Shown: piece after piece, positions 25,663 to 33,617 of the stretch
Numbering within the stretch: position 1 is the stretch's first letter
Layout of the letters: every line of letters begins with the position of its first letter
From: Leyella stercorea
Lineage (GTDB): Bacteria; Bacteroidota; Bacteroidia; Bacteroidales; Bacteroidaceae
DNA length: 37,609 nt
NCBI RefSeq assembly: GCF_021531355.1
Contig: NZ_JADYTS010000028.1
Location: 1-37,609, forward strand
Reading direction: 5' to 3'
Notes under the pieces: model-generated
Told to the model about the DNA's origin: nothing
The model's database searches: none
What the model saw: the letters and a program-made list of their open reading frames with translations, nothing else
Translations under genes and position numbers: made by a program

Positions 25663-26643
25663 TTATCTATTCAAGTGCTTAATGCCATTTCTTATGACTA
25701 TGCCTTTTGTGTCGTCTTTTACTCGAAATCCAGACAGATTATATGTGAAATTATCACCAGTCTCAGAACTAATATCGGCGACCTTGGCTAACGAAGAAGT
25801 AACCGAAGCAATTTTATACAATCCATATTTTGAGGTTGTATGGTCATAACCTGTTACATAATAATTGCCATTGATTGCAACAACAGTACCAAAAGAAGTT
25901 ATTGCATTTAGAGATTTCTTTACTGTGCCATCTAAGGATATAATATCTGTACCTGTCATCTTAGTACCTCCACATACCTTATATCTCTTTAGAGTGAATA
26001 CTTCCCCTCCCAATTCGTAGTCATAGTCTCGTGTAATTTCATCACATTCTTCACCCCCAATGCTTGGACGCTCCATGGAGATTAGTCCAGAGGTAGGATC
26101 GTCCGCTGCGCAATATGACAAGGGCATAATCTCATAGTGAGTACGGAGAAACTCAAAATCTTCATCGTTGTCAAACAATGTCTGTGATAAATACATATAG
26201 CGAGAATGGTAGTTGTTATTGTCCTCGTACACTTCAAAACCCTCTATCTCTCTGTTGACTTCCGTTTTATTTTCTGTCACATCGCTAATAACAGTCCAGT
26301 CATCATCAAGGAAATACCCTTCCTCTGTATCACCAGCGGCACGAGTTACACCACTTTTCACAAAGAACCTTCTCTGGCTGGTTATGGTTCGTACCTGATA
26401 ATTCAGGACTTCCGGTTCAATTTCGACTTGTTTTACTACCTGTACTTGATCGTCAAAAATGGTTACCCAAGTTTTACCTGTTTCCCAATCACTTCTCAAC
26501 GAGTACATAAAGGCTATACCTTTTGATGTGAGTTTTGCAGGTACAAAATACAGGTCTCCTCCATCATAGGTGACAGTGGGATGTTCTTGTGCAAATGCAC
26601 TTGTTGCAAACGCAATTAGCGTAAATAAAAAAAACTTCTTCAT
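25663..26643 (-). CDS. Secreted protein of unknown function with Prevotella-type C-terminal motif
   Basis: 326 residues with a signal peptide (MKKFFLFTLIAFATSAFA, cut before Gln19). The mature part is beta-rich with acidic patches (DDDWTVISDVTENKTEV) and no recognised domain. The C-terminus YNLSGFRVKDDTKGIVIRNG, ending IKHLNR, follows the pattern YNL.G.RV...KG.VI.NG.K seen at the end of many Prevotella secreted proteins, probably a sorting signal. It begins 32 bases after the PD-(D/E)XK gene stop and may be cotranscribed with it and the serpin. Confidence 0.7.
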   Translation of the reverse strand: MKKFFLFTLIAFATSAFAQEHPTVTYDGGDLYFVPAKLTSKGIAFMYSLRSDWETGKTWVTIFDDQVQVVKQVEIEPEVLNYQVRTITSQRRFFVKSGVTRAAGDTEEGYFLDDDWTVISDVTENKTEVNREIEGFEVYEDNNNYHSRYMYLSQTLFDNDEDFEFLRTHYEIMPLSYCAADDPTSGLISMERPSIGGEECDEITRDYDYELGGEVFTLKRYKVCGGTKMTGTDIISLDGTVKKSLNAITSFGTVVAINGNYYVTGYDHTTSKYGLYKIASVTSSLAKVADISSETGDNFTYNLSGFRVKDDTKGIVIRNGIKHLNR

Positions 26644-26675
26644 ATTAATAGCTTATTATAGTTGCTTTTTGAGAA

Positions 26676-27860
26676 TCATAAAAGACCAGATTGTTTACTA
26701 ACTTGATACAGAGACATAAATCTCTGTACACCATTTTGAGTTGAATACCATGCAACCCAGCCTTTTTCTTCCTTGTAACGTTCTATACCTGCATTTTTTA
26801 CGATAGGCTTGATTTGGTCAGACAACTCTGGCATACTATCCTTTTTATAACCATTAAACTGGAATCCCCAGTAAGGCAGATAGTTCTCAGAGTCATATCC
26901 GTCCCAAACGCCCAACCATACCTTATTGTTGAGTTGGATGCCGAACGAATGTTCATCTTTGGCAAGTACGATTCCTAATTGTTTTTCTATTTGACCTTGC
27001 CACTCCCTCATCATTGTATGTGATTGCTTTTTCTTTAGTTCGATTTTGAGGTTGTCAATGGCATCCAATAATTCACTAACCTTTTCATGCTGGTTATCAA
27101 GAGCTGCTATCTGCTCATTATAAGATTTGCCTTCAATCTGAAGTTCTTTCAAAAGAAATTGTTTGATTTCGTTATTCATATTCTTGTCTAATGGTGATGT
27201 GTGAAACTTATTTTCTAAAAAATCTATGTACTGATCCAATGCACTGGAGATATGCGGTTCGTTGTCAATAGAGAGTTCTCGAAGCCAACTCGTAATATCG
27301 TATTTATAGGATTGTATTGTATAATGGCCCTCCCCCAGGTCCTCAAAAACATTATTTTCATTGTTGTCATCGCACAAGGAATATTCTGATGGAGGTATGC
27401 GATTTGTAGGATTAAGATATACAACATATATTTGTGACATATCATATCCATACTTCTCCATACCTATCTCGTGTACATACCGATACACTTGATTTTCTTG
27501 TTCTTCTGCCGCATTGACCTTGTTTTCAATAATAACGAACATATCATCGCTTTTAAGAGAGACATCCACTCTATCAGTCTCTCGTGTCACCTTCATGTAC
27601 TCGTGTTGAAGTCCTAAGAAAGTGCTCAGAAAAGAAGACTGAATATATAGATGCTTTAGCATGTCTGCAAGAACAAGACTATGACCTGTTTCTTTGAAGC
27701 GTCCACGGCAAGCCGCCTCAATGACATTCAGATGGAATGGCCGCTGTGCAAAATGCCTTACCATTATATCAGATACTTGGTTGGAAAACATGATACATTC
27801 ATGTAATCCATCAAGTTTACACTGAAATAGTCTGTTGGATAATCTTATAACTTCTACCAT
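26676..27860 (-). CDS. PD-(D/E)XK-family nuclease
   Basis: 394 residues. Residues 55-130 carry a PD-(D/E)XK core: ETGHSLVLADML, RVDVSLKSDDMFVIIENKV with Asp99 and Glu112-x-Lys114, then QENQVYRY. This fits the PDDEXK_4 group of predicted DNA nucleases. The C-terminal half has a coiled-coil-like stretch (EKVSELLDAIDNLKIELKKK) and an aromatic-rich end (LPYWGFQFNGYKK). It begins 12 bases after the exonuclease gene stop, so belongs to the putative WYL-UDG-exonuclease operon. Likely the effector or processing nuclease of that module. Confidence 0.78.
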   Translation of the reverse strand: MVEVIRLSNRLFQCKLDGLHECIMFSNQVSDIMVRHFAQRPFHLNVIEAACRGRFKETGHSLVLADMLKHLYIQSSFLSTFLGLQHEYMKVTRETDRVDVSLKSDDMFVIIENKVNAAEEQENQVYRYVHEIGMEKYGYDMSQIYVVYLNPTNRIPPSEYSLCDDNNENNVFEDLGEGHYTIQSYKYDITSWLRELSIDNEPHISSALDQYIDFLENKFHTSPLDKNMNNEIKQFLLKELQIEGKSYNEQIAALDNQHEKVSELLDAIDNLKIELKKKQSHTMMREWQGQIEKQLGIVLAKDEHSFGIQLNNKVWLGVWDGYDSENYLPYWGFQFNGYKKDSMPELSDQIKPIVKNAGIERYKEEKGWVAWYSTQNGVQRFMSLYQVSKQSGLL

Positions 27861-27872
27861 ATTACAAATGCC

Positions 27873-28427
27873 TTACAATTTTCCGTAACAATAATCCATC
27901 TCTTTCAACTCACACCATCCTGCATCTTTGATTTCTCTAAGAAACAGTCTGGCACACATTTCCGCATCATCGCCTGCACGGTGGTGCTTACCTTCCGGTA
28001 TATCAAACTGTTTGCAAAGATAACCAAGGGAATTGCATCCAAAGTCATAATTATGACGAGCTGCACGAAGTGAGCAATAGTAGTCAACTTCAGGAGTATC
28101 AAGATTATAGAACTCCAAAGATTTTCGAATACAAGAAATGTCAAATGCCGCATTGTGTGCAACAAGTACTGGTGTGTCAGTAAGATATTCAAGTATCTCA
28201 GCCCATACCTCTGGAAACTCTGGAGCATTTTCTGTATCTTCTGGATGAATCCCATGAATTTGGATGTTCCAGTAGGAATACGCATTATCTTCAGGACGTA
28301 CCAACCACGATTTGGTTTCCACGACCTTACCATCTTTAACAACACTGATTCCGGCTTCACATATTGAAGATCTTTTACCTGTAGCTGTCTCAAAGTCTAT
28401 TGCTATGAAATCTAATCCATCAGTCAT
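27873..28427 (-). CDS. DEDDh 3'-5' exonuclease (DnaQ/RNase T-like)
   Basis: 184 residues, single domain. Exo I is AIDFET (Asp11, Glu13), Exo II is LVAHNAAFD (Asp96), and Exo III is HHRAGDDAEMCA (His149, Asp154), so all four metal-binding residues and the general-base His are present. Length matches stand-alone DnaQ-family exonucleases. It overlaps the UDG-like gene by four bases (28424-28427), indicating translational coupling, and is followed closely by the nuclease gene. Likely degrades single-stranded DNA or RNA ends produced by its operon partners. Confidence 0.9.
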   Translation of the reverse strand: MTDGLDFIAIDFETATGKRSSICEAGISVVKDGKVVETKSWLVRPEDNAYSYWNIQIHGIHPEDTENAPEFPEVWAEILEYLTDTPVLVAHNAAFDISCIRKSLEFYNLDTPEVDYYCSLRAARHNYDFGCNSLGYLCKQFDIPEGKHHRAGDDAEMCARLFLREIKDAGWCELKEMDYCYGKL

Positions 28428-29179
28428 AAATCACGAATTGCTTTTTCCAAAATAGAGTAAATCTCTTTACCCCAATTTGTTTTGTTCTTATTCATTTGCA
28501 GGTATCTTGGATGATAGGTTCTTATCACCTTTGGAAGATGAAGCGACGAATCATTGAACCTAAGTTCAGCAAGTTTCTCTTTTGAAATTCCCTCGACACC
28601 GACGGCTTCATAATCACCCAGCCATTCCCTAATGTATTTGTGTTCGTAATCTTTTCCACAAACAAAGATAATAATATCAGGTTGGCATATTTCTATCTCC
28701 TTGCGGAATATTGGAATCATGAGCCTGTTTACCGTCTCGTGGAAACCATGTGTGCCAGCTTCCCATTTGCCATCTTTATTCTTCTTCACATAGCACAGTT
28801 TGCCAATGTTATTTGAGATAACATGGGTGTTTGATTCCCTTCCCCACTCAATTATATTACGGTAAAGATTCCATATGGGAGAAGGGCGATAGTTACCTTT
28901 TGTTGTCTGATGTTCAATGAAAACACGATACTTTTCCATCAACCATTCAGCAGATTTCTCATTAGAGTATTGCCCCTTCCATCCCCATGGTTCCTGTCCA
29001 ATCAACATAACACGCTTGGCAGCATTGGCATATCTGTCGGAAACATGAAGAAGCCACGGATTTGAGATTCTTATGCCATGGGAAGCATCATCGTTCCATT
29101 GTCCGACTGCATCAGAAAGAATAGGATGAATGTCAGAGTATAGTTCCAATAGTTGTTTGTTCATTTCATTCATTTCCAT
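28424..29179 (-). CDS. Uracil-DNA-glycosylase-superfamily-like protein 1
   Basis: 251 residues. Motif 1 RVMLIGQEPWGWKGQ (Gly61-Gln62-Glu63-Pro64-Trp65) sits where UDG enzymes have GQDPYH or GxNPG. IIIFVCGKDY (about 170-180) resembles the buried strand VVILLG..A, and IRTYHPRYLQ (His223-Pro224) matches the HPS-type motif 2 position. Spacing and order fit the UDG fold; the Glu in motif 1 is unusual, and substrate cannot be stated. Start at 29179 follows the WYL stop by four bases, and the stop overlaps the exonuclease start. Confidence in the fold is moderate. Confidence 0.55.
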   Translation of the reverse strand: MEMNEMNKQLLELYSDIHPILSDAVGQWNDDASHGIRISNPWLLHVSDRYANAAKRVMLIGQEPWGWKGQYSNEKSAEWLMEKYRVFIEHQTTKGNYRPSPIWNLYRNIIEWGRESNTHVISNNIGKLCYVKKNKDGKWEAGTHGFHETVNRLMIPIFRKEIEICQPDIIIFVCGKDYEHKYIREWLGDYEAVGVEGISKEKLAELRFNDSSLHLPKVIRTYHPRYLQMNKNKTNWGKEIYSILEKAIRDL

Positions 29180-29183
29180 ATTG

Positions 29184-30140
29184 CTACTTGTAATATGATG
29201 TCAAGGTTTTAGCAAGGTTGCGCATCTGGTCACGAAGTTTCTTTGGCTCCAAGATTTCGACCTGATCGCCTTGTTGCATTATCAGTTGCATAAAATCATA
29301 AGTCAGCTTCACGTCATAAGAGAACGTTGTTGATTCCTCATCACTTTGAAGTTCCTTCTGGGACTCATGCAGTGGCAATGTCCTGAGATAGTCAGGGGCG
29401 TTCCAATATGCTCTTAGAACCACGTGTTCTATAGGGTCATCACTTGGTATGATGCCTGTACAACCTTTGTAGAATTTCTTCACGTCGAAGTTCTTTCTCA
29501 TTACGAAGTTCTTGTCAAGAATCGAGGCTTCTGAGATCCGGTCTAATCCGTAAACACGTATCTCCTTACGAGGAGAATAACCTTCTTCTCCCTTGTGTTT
29601 CTTGTTGAGGCAAACGTAATATGGATTGTTTGCTATGATATACCAGCGTCGTTTTACCACTTTAAGACAATAAGGCTCAATCTCAAACGTATTCGCATAA
29701 TCCTTTCCGAAGCCTTGATGGGTTATCTCCATCACTTTATTTTCACGCATAGCTTGCATAAACAGGGTTAGCCATGTGTTGCCTGAAGGTATTTCCTCAA
29801 ACTCTACGCGGTCTTTCAACTTGCTATCTGCCTGTATCTGATTAAGTGTAGCATAGGAGTCAATCAGCCAACTGCGAAAATGATCACCCTCCAGTTCGCG
29901 AGGGTTCATTATGTGATACTTGTAACCCTTAACATCAGGGTCAAGTTCTATGATGATATTGAATATGTCCTGTATAGCCTTACGATGATTATGGAATGTG
30001 CGCAGGGGAAGGTCGTCGCCATCTCCATAGCTCAATCCACTCTTCTGCCACTTATCATTGATTTCCTTGTAGGAAAGATGTTTGTAGTGACGTAGTGTAT
30101 CTACAAGCCACACGTATCGTCCGAATTGGTTTGCTGGCAT
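29184..30140 (-). CDS. WYL-domain transcriptional regulator
   Basis: 318 residues. The N-terminal 75 residues form a helix-turn-helix region (FGRYVWLVDTLRHYKHLSYK, LPLRTFHNHRKAIQDIF). The WYL core lies at about 125-220: VMEITHQGFGKD, EIEPYCLKVVKRRWYIIANN with the triad Trp166-Tyr167-Ile168 preceded by two Arg, and RVYGLDRI. The C-terminal WCX part spans about 235-315 (EHVVLRAYWNAPDYLRTLPL). WYL proteins bind nucleic-acid or nucleotide ligands and commonly control defence operons (BrxR/CapW type). It is cotranscribed with nuclease genes directly downstream (gap of 4 bases). Confidence 0.88.
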   Translation of the reverse strand: MPANQFGRYVWLVDTLRHYKHLSYKEINDKWQKSGLSYGDGDDLPLRTFHNHRKAIQDIFNIIIELDPDVKGYKYHIMNPRELEGDHFRSWLIDSYATLNQIQADSKLKDRVEFEEIPSGNTWLTLFMQAMRENKVMEITHQGFGKDYANTFEIEPYCLKVVKRRWYIIANNPYYVCLNKKHKGEEGYSPRKEIRVYGLDRISEASILDKNFVMRKNFDVKKFYKGCTGIIPSDDPIEHVVLRAYWNAPDYLRTLPLHESQKELQSDEESTTFSYDVKLTYDFMQLIMQQGDQVEILEPKKLRDQMRNLAKTLTSYYK

Positions 30141-30177
30141 AATCAGTATATTTTACAATTAAACGGATATGGATGTT

Positions 30178-31305
30178 TTAATAAAAGTCAAGAGAGCGAA
30201 CTTCCGCTATAAAAGCGTCAAATGCCTCAATTATTGCATCTGCGGCTGCTTGTTCGCCTATTTCTGTGTAATCACTTATTTTGCGAATACCAATAAAATG
30301 TTTGTTTCTATCGTGCTGTTCAAAACAATACTTAGTTCGCCAAACATTACAGATGTTCTGAAATTCTGGATGCTCTATTATTTCATTATTTGAACAGAAC
30401 ACATAAACCAGATTCTTTTTCCCGTAAACACAGAGACGATGCGCATCCCCTAATGGGAAATGCCAATATGGATGTTGTGAATCATTCGAGCAATAACCAT
30501 AATGTTTGTTAATCAACTCCTCTACGTTTTGTCTATTTAGTTTGCGAGTGACTTTCGTTGATGAAGGGGTAACTCCTAAACTAACGGCTTTATTCATAAT
30601 CTCGTTCAAAGAAAGACTATCCCATAACGACAATATTTGTTTTGTATCTTTCTTTGAGAATCTTGCACTTGGATGGTCAATATATAGAGTTTCAATACCC
30701 TTTATTGCTCCATATTTTATCCTCTTATATGGAGATTCATTAATTACAACGGATTTTTCTGTTTGTTTGAGATATGGAGGTAATTTGCATCCAAGTACGA
30801 TAATTCGCTTTGGTTTAACAACCTCTATCAATTTCATAAGAATAGGTATGGTGTATGGAAGTGTTTTGTATACTTCTGGTGCAGTGGGCGTGTTAAAGCA
30901 AGAGGCGTTGGTCAGCACAAATCTTTGTTCATTGTCTAAAGGATTATGTCCCGGTGTCAAAGAAAATAAGGATCTGAGCTTATTAAAATTATTCCATTCG
31001 CACCTTCTTTTCCAAGATGATTCTTTTCCTGATTCGCAAAAATAGTTTCCTTGAATAAAATGAGGGGCGTCCATATCATGACCATCCAGATGCCAACCAG
31101 AATTATTGATTTGAGCTTCGTAACAACCTCCACTACCAGGATTAATCTGTATAATGAAGTAATCTGGAGATTCTGAAATCGTTCTCAAATCTGACTGGGT
31201 ATAGAAGCCATAATTAAAGCCATCGTGAACCAATTCAAGGTACGATGACACAGCTTTTTCTGCCCAATCAAATATTCTCGTTTGAAGATTCATTTTTTCA
31301 ATCAT
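30178..31305 (-). CDS. Uracil-DNA-glycosylase-superfamily-like protein 2 with extra C-terminal domain
   Basis: 375 residues from ATG 31305 (next candidate 31293). An ATG at 31437 is upstream of a TACCTTTG -7 box at 31331-31338, so it is rejected. Residues 45-200 look UDG-like: YFIIQINPGSGG (Asn55-Pro56-Gly57), FVLTNASCFNTP, RIIVLGCK, and YIDHPSARFSK (His191-Pro192-Ser193) matching motif 2. Residues 230-375 form an additional domain (WHFPLGDAHRLCVYGKKNLV, then a helical end). It is first in the seven-gene minus-strand series, 37 bases before the WYL gene. Substrate unknown. Confidence 0.6.
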   Translation of the reverse strand: MIEKMNLQTRIFDWAEKAVSSYLELVHDGFNYGFYTQSDLRTISESPDYFIIQINPGSGGCYEAQINNSGWHLDGHDMDAPHFIQGNYFCESGKESSWKRRCEWNNFNKLRSLFSLTPGHNPLDNEQRFVLTNASCFNTPTAPEVYKTLPYTIPILMKLIEVVKPKRIIVLGCKLPPYLKQTEKSVVINESPYKRIKYGAIKGIETLYIDHPSARFSKKDTKQILSLWDSLSLNEIMNKAVSLGVTPSSTKVTRKLNRQNVEELINKHYGYCSNDSQHPYWHFPLGDAHRLCVYGKKNLVYVFCSNNEIIEHPEFQNICNVWRTKYCFEQHDRNKHFIGIRKISDYTEIGEQAAADAIIEAFDAFIAEVRSLDFY

Positions 31306-31330
31306 ATTTTTGTTCTTGATTATGATATTG

Positions 31331-31338
31331 CAAAGGTA
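31331..31338 (-). promoter_or_regulatory. -7 element TACCTTTG of the UDG-WYL-nuclease operon
   Basis: On the minus strand TACCTTTG matches TAnnTTTG, with a TTTT tract about 21 bases upstream as a -33 candidate. It lies 25 bases before ATG 31305 and decides that start. The remaining gap up to 31499 shows no gene. Confidence 0.65.
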
Positions 31339-31499
31339 CACATAACCTATGAAATAAAACGGCATATCTTTAATTTTATTGTGTAGATCAGCGTTTTTAT
31401 AACTGAAAAGACACAAATTGCTTCTTGTCAGGCACATCTTGTGTGTAAACCGAACCTAATGGAGTAACATTGCTTGAAGCACATTGATATTTTGTTGAT

Positions 31500-31772
31500 T
31501 TACGCATTGTTGTGTATCTGTTTGTTATACCAGGAGCGTAATAACATTGTCATCTCTTGGTTGTTTTTACATTCTAATAACCAATAATAATCAAGGTTAA
31601 TACCTACTTCATGATAAAAATCATCGTTGTAACAACTTGATGTAGAGAAGTCATACATCACATCCTTCCACTCCTTTAGTGAAATAAGTATATGATTATA
31701 TGCCCAACAAGAAAAAGGATCTTTCCCATTCCTGATTTCTTCGACATATATGTAAATATCTTTATCGGTCAT
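31500..31772 (-). CDS. Small hypothetical protein
   Basis: 90 residues, acidic and rich in Tyr, Trp and Asp (DVMYDFSTSSCYNDDFYHEV, then NLDYYWLLECKNNQE). No signal peptide, membrane segment or family recognised. It starts nine bases after the stop of the upstream 174-residue gene, so the two form a pair. Such small acidic pairs often turn out to be immunity or regulatory proteins, but nothing here proves it. Confidence 0.55.
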   Translation of the reverse strand: MTDKDIYIYVEEIRNGKDPFSCWAYNHILISLKEWKDVMYDFSTSSCYNDDFYHEVGINLDYYWLLECKNNQEMTMLLRSWYNKQIHNNA

Positions 31773-31781
31773 ACAAATCAG

Positions 31782-32306
31782 CTATTTATCCTCTAATTCT
31801 ACAATCATTCTTGCAAGCTGCAACACATATTCAAACTCGGGATTATATTTATGGTGCAGATTTGAAGAATCTTCAGGTGAAATGTAATCTGGCGGAAATA
31901 ACTCAGAGAGACCATATCCAGCTTCTTCTTCATCCTGAGTTTTTATGTACTCGTTGATTAGAAGAGCTGTCAGCTCCTGTATATAGTTACATGTTGGACA
32001 TTTCTTGAGGTATTCAAATACTGGCTCATATACTTCTTCTTCATCCTCTGTTTCACACTGAAAATAACATAAGCTTGTACATAACTCAATCTCGAATAAC
32101 TTATATGGTTTATCTTTATATGGTGTCCATAGTTCATAGTCATCTGTTACAATGTTCAAGGACACAAGATTTCCATCCCCATGCCCAAAAACAACGTCAT
32201 CTTTGAAGCCTATAATCTCATTCATCTTACTGAAATCAAGGAAGAACTCGCCCTTATCTGTAGTAATACTGAATCCGTTTTCAACTTTTTTTATTTCTTC
32301 AACCAT
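31782..32306 (-). CDS. Acidic hypothetical protein
   Basis: 174 residues, strongly acidic (TEDEEEVYEPVFEYLKK, TQDEEEAGYGLSELFPPDY). The N-terminal 60 residues, IKKVENGFSITTDKGEFFLD and ELWTPYKDKPYKLFEIEL, look like a beta-rich element; one CPTC pair lies at about 109-112. No known family. It is paired with the 90-residue gene just downstream. About 266 bases upstream (32307-32572) carry no gene. Confidence 0.55.
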   Translation of the reverse strand: MVEEIKKVENGFSITTDKGEFFLDFSKMNEIIGFKDDVVFGHGDGNLVSLNIVTDDYELWTPYKDKPYKLFEIELCTSLCYFQCETEDEEEVYEPVFEYLKKCPTCNYIQELTALLINEYIKTQDEEEAGYGLSELFPPDYISPEDSSNLHHKYNPEFEYVLQLARMIVELEDK

Positions 32307-32481
32307 AATAGATGCCTATTAAAAACATGTAATCGAATTTAATTTTGCCAAGGGAAATGATTGTGTGTATGCAGGCAGGTGTACCAAACATCTGCTCGCT
32401 TCCAGCCTTTATCATGCCCTATTTCGATATATGCCATCATTAGGATGATACATAATGCTTGGATTATTGCAAATCGAATCA

Positions 32482-32507
32482 TAAACCGCCAAAACTTTTG
32501 TGGTTTA
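32482..32507. repeat. Imperfect inverted repeat in the gap after the FtsZ-C-like gene
   Basis: TAAACC (32482-32487) and CAAAA (32490-32494) pair with TTTTG (32496-32500) and GGTTTA (32502-32507), giving an 11-bp stem with a small bulge. No T run follows on either strand, so it could be an operator or a weak terminator. Confidence 0.4.
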
Positions 32508-32572
32508 GTTCGCTATTCTTGATCTCCTCACCTTTAAAAAGAGGTCAATCAAAGTCTCTTTTATAGTCATTT

Positions 32573-33001
32573 CTATTTCTTCTTTATGTTTGAAGCTATT
32601 ATTGTTACTCTCATTTCAGCAGTTCCATTACTCTCTTCAAGCCCCCAACGCCATTGGGTTGCAGGTGTGAACATCTGTACAAATGTGTTGATGGCTTCAT
32701 TCTCACTCATCAGCATAGGTTCCTGTTTGGGGCTTCTAATGTAAATAACAACGCTGCTAGCAGAAAAAAGGTCATAATCTTTTGCAATAGCACATGTATG
32801 TAGTACTGCATCCTCGATAGCATCTGCGCAACGATTATGTCCTGTAGCTTTGCCATGAAGGACAATTGCATTATCAGCACCTTCCAACACCTCTTTTATA
32901 TCAGATGAGTCTATCGGAATGATGGCATCGTGGAGATAGAAGATTTCTCCTATCTCCACGATGTCTGCATCATTTGGATTTTCGAAAAACAGGTTCTTCA
33001 T
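32573..33001 (-). CDS. Stand-alone FtsZ/tubulin C-terminal-domain-like protein
   Basis: 142 residues starting at ATG 33001, one base after the stop of the upstream gene (TAA-C-ATG), so translation is coupled. The whole protein tracks the C-terminal half of FtsZ: PIDSSDIKEVLEGADNAIVL then HGKATGHNRCADAIEDAV (FtsZ: D..DV..V....G.A.mG.g.A.G.nRA..A...A), LFSASSVVIYI, ENEAINTFVQMF, and WRWGLEESNGTAEMRVTIIA (FtsZ: iifG..ide...d.irVTvIAtG). The GTP-binding half, with its tubulin signature GGGTGTG, is absent. It might bind FtsZ or act as a division inhibitor, but this is inference. Confidence 0.6.
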   Translation of the reverse strand: MKNLFFENPNDADIVEIGEIFYLHDAIIPIDSSDIKEVLEGADNAIVLHGKATGHNRCADAIEDAVLHTCAIAKDYDLFSASSVVIYIRSPKQEPMLMSENEAINTFVQMFTPATQWRWGLEESNGTAEMRVTIIASNIKKK

Positions 33002-33002
33002 G

Positions 33003-33242
33003 TTAGCCGCGTTTGCGAACATTCCACGAAAGCCCTTTGTTTGTCGAATAGAACAGGCCTTTCTCTGTTGTAGCAAGAATCTCCTTACCGTTGTCCATCA
33101 AATCAATGAACTTGCCGTAGTTTCCGCTACCACCACAACGTACGTTCCATGAAAGACCGTTGTTCTTTGAATACTCCAGCTTTTTGCTGTCTTTAGGCGA
33201 GATACGAATAAGTTCTCCGCCATAACTGATCATTTGAGGCAT
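33003..33242 (-). CDS. Two-repeat Asp-box-like small protein
   Basis: 79 residues made of two ~40-residue repeats, each ending in an Asp-box-like turn: LEYSKNNGLSWNVRCGG and LFYSTNKGLSWNVRKRG (S-x-x-x-G-x-x-W pattern of sialidase/BNR propeller blades). Two blades alone cannot close a propeller, so it may oligomerise or be a binding adaptor. No signal peptide. It lies between a 50-residue ORF and the FtsZ-C-like gene, to which it is coupled. Confidence 0.6.
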   Translation of the reverse strand: MPQMISYGGELIRISPKDSKKLEYSKNNGLSWNVRCGGSGNYGKFIDLMDNGKEILATTEKGLFYSTNKGLSWNVRKRG

Positions 33243-33254
33243 AATGCTTGTAAT

Positions 33255-33407
33255 TTAATTGTTATGAATAATATAGTTGTTGAACCCTGTAACCGTGGGC
33301 TCATCGGTTTTGTCAAGATAATCTTTAGCTAGATTGATTATCCGATTATTGTAATCGCTGGTACCATCCCAAAACAGACAATTGATAACCAAATATTCTG
33401 GTGTCAT
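33255..33407 (-). CDS. Short ORF leading the Asp-box/FtsZ-C cassette
   Basis: A 50-codon ORF (MTPEYLVINCLFWDGTSDYN..., ending NNYIIHNN) from ATG 33407 to TAA 33255. It begins 28 bases after a TACCTTTG -7 box (33435-33442) and ends 12 bases before the Asp-box gene, so it has its own promoter and a consistent place in the transcript. Composition looks coding; family unknown. Confidence 0.45.
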   Translation of the reverse strand: MTPEYLVINCLFWDGTSDYNNRIINLAKDYLDKTDEPTVTGFNNYIIHNN

Positions 33408-33434
33408 AATATCTTCTGATTTTCAATTTTTTGG

Positions 33435-33442
33435 CAAAGGTA
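33435..33442 (-). promoter_or_regulatory. -7 element TACCTTTG of the Asp-box/FtsZ-C cassette
   Basis: TACCTTTG on the minus strand matches TAnnTTTG and is identical to the box before the UDG operon. A TTTTGG tract starts about 20 bases upstream as a possible -33 element. Confidence 0.6.
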
Positions 33443-33617
33443 TAATGCAAGGTATGCCAAAATAGTGTATAGGTTAGCAAAAACCATTCATTTAACACTA
33501 TATTTCGAGATTTCTCTCTTCACAATACATAATAACAAGGCTGTTATGCATTGATTTTTCGCCTTTGATTATCTTCTGAAATACTTGACTTTGATTTATG
33601 CTCACGTTGTCACCATA

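Noticed and set aside
30506..31045. 179-codon plus-strand ORF opposite UDG-like protein 2
   Set aside because: Antisense shadow; the minus-strand frame carries the ordered UDG-like motifs.
31306..31437. N-terminal extension of UDG-like protein 2 from ATG 31437
   Set aside because: The extension is upstream of the exact -7 box at 31331-31338 and has no coding-like character; ATG 31305 is preferred.
33002..33076. Longer start for the FtsZ-C-like protein at ATG 33076
   Set aside because: That stretch is the out-of-frame copy of the Asp-box gene end; ATG 33001 lies one base after that gene's stop and begins the FtsZ-like similarity.
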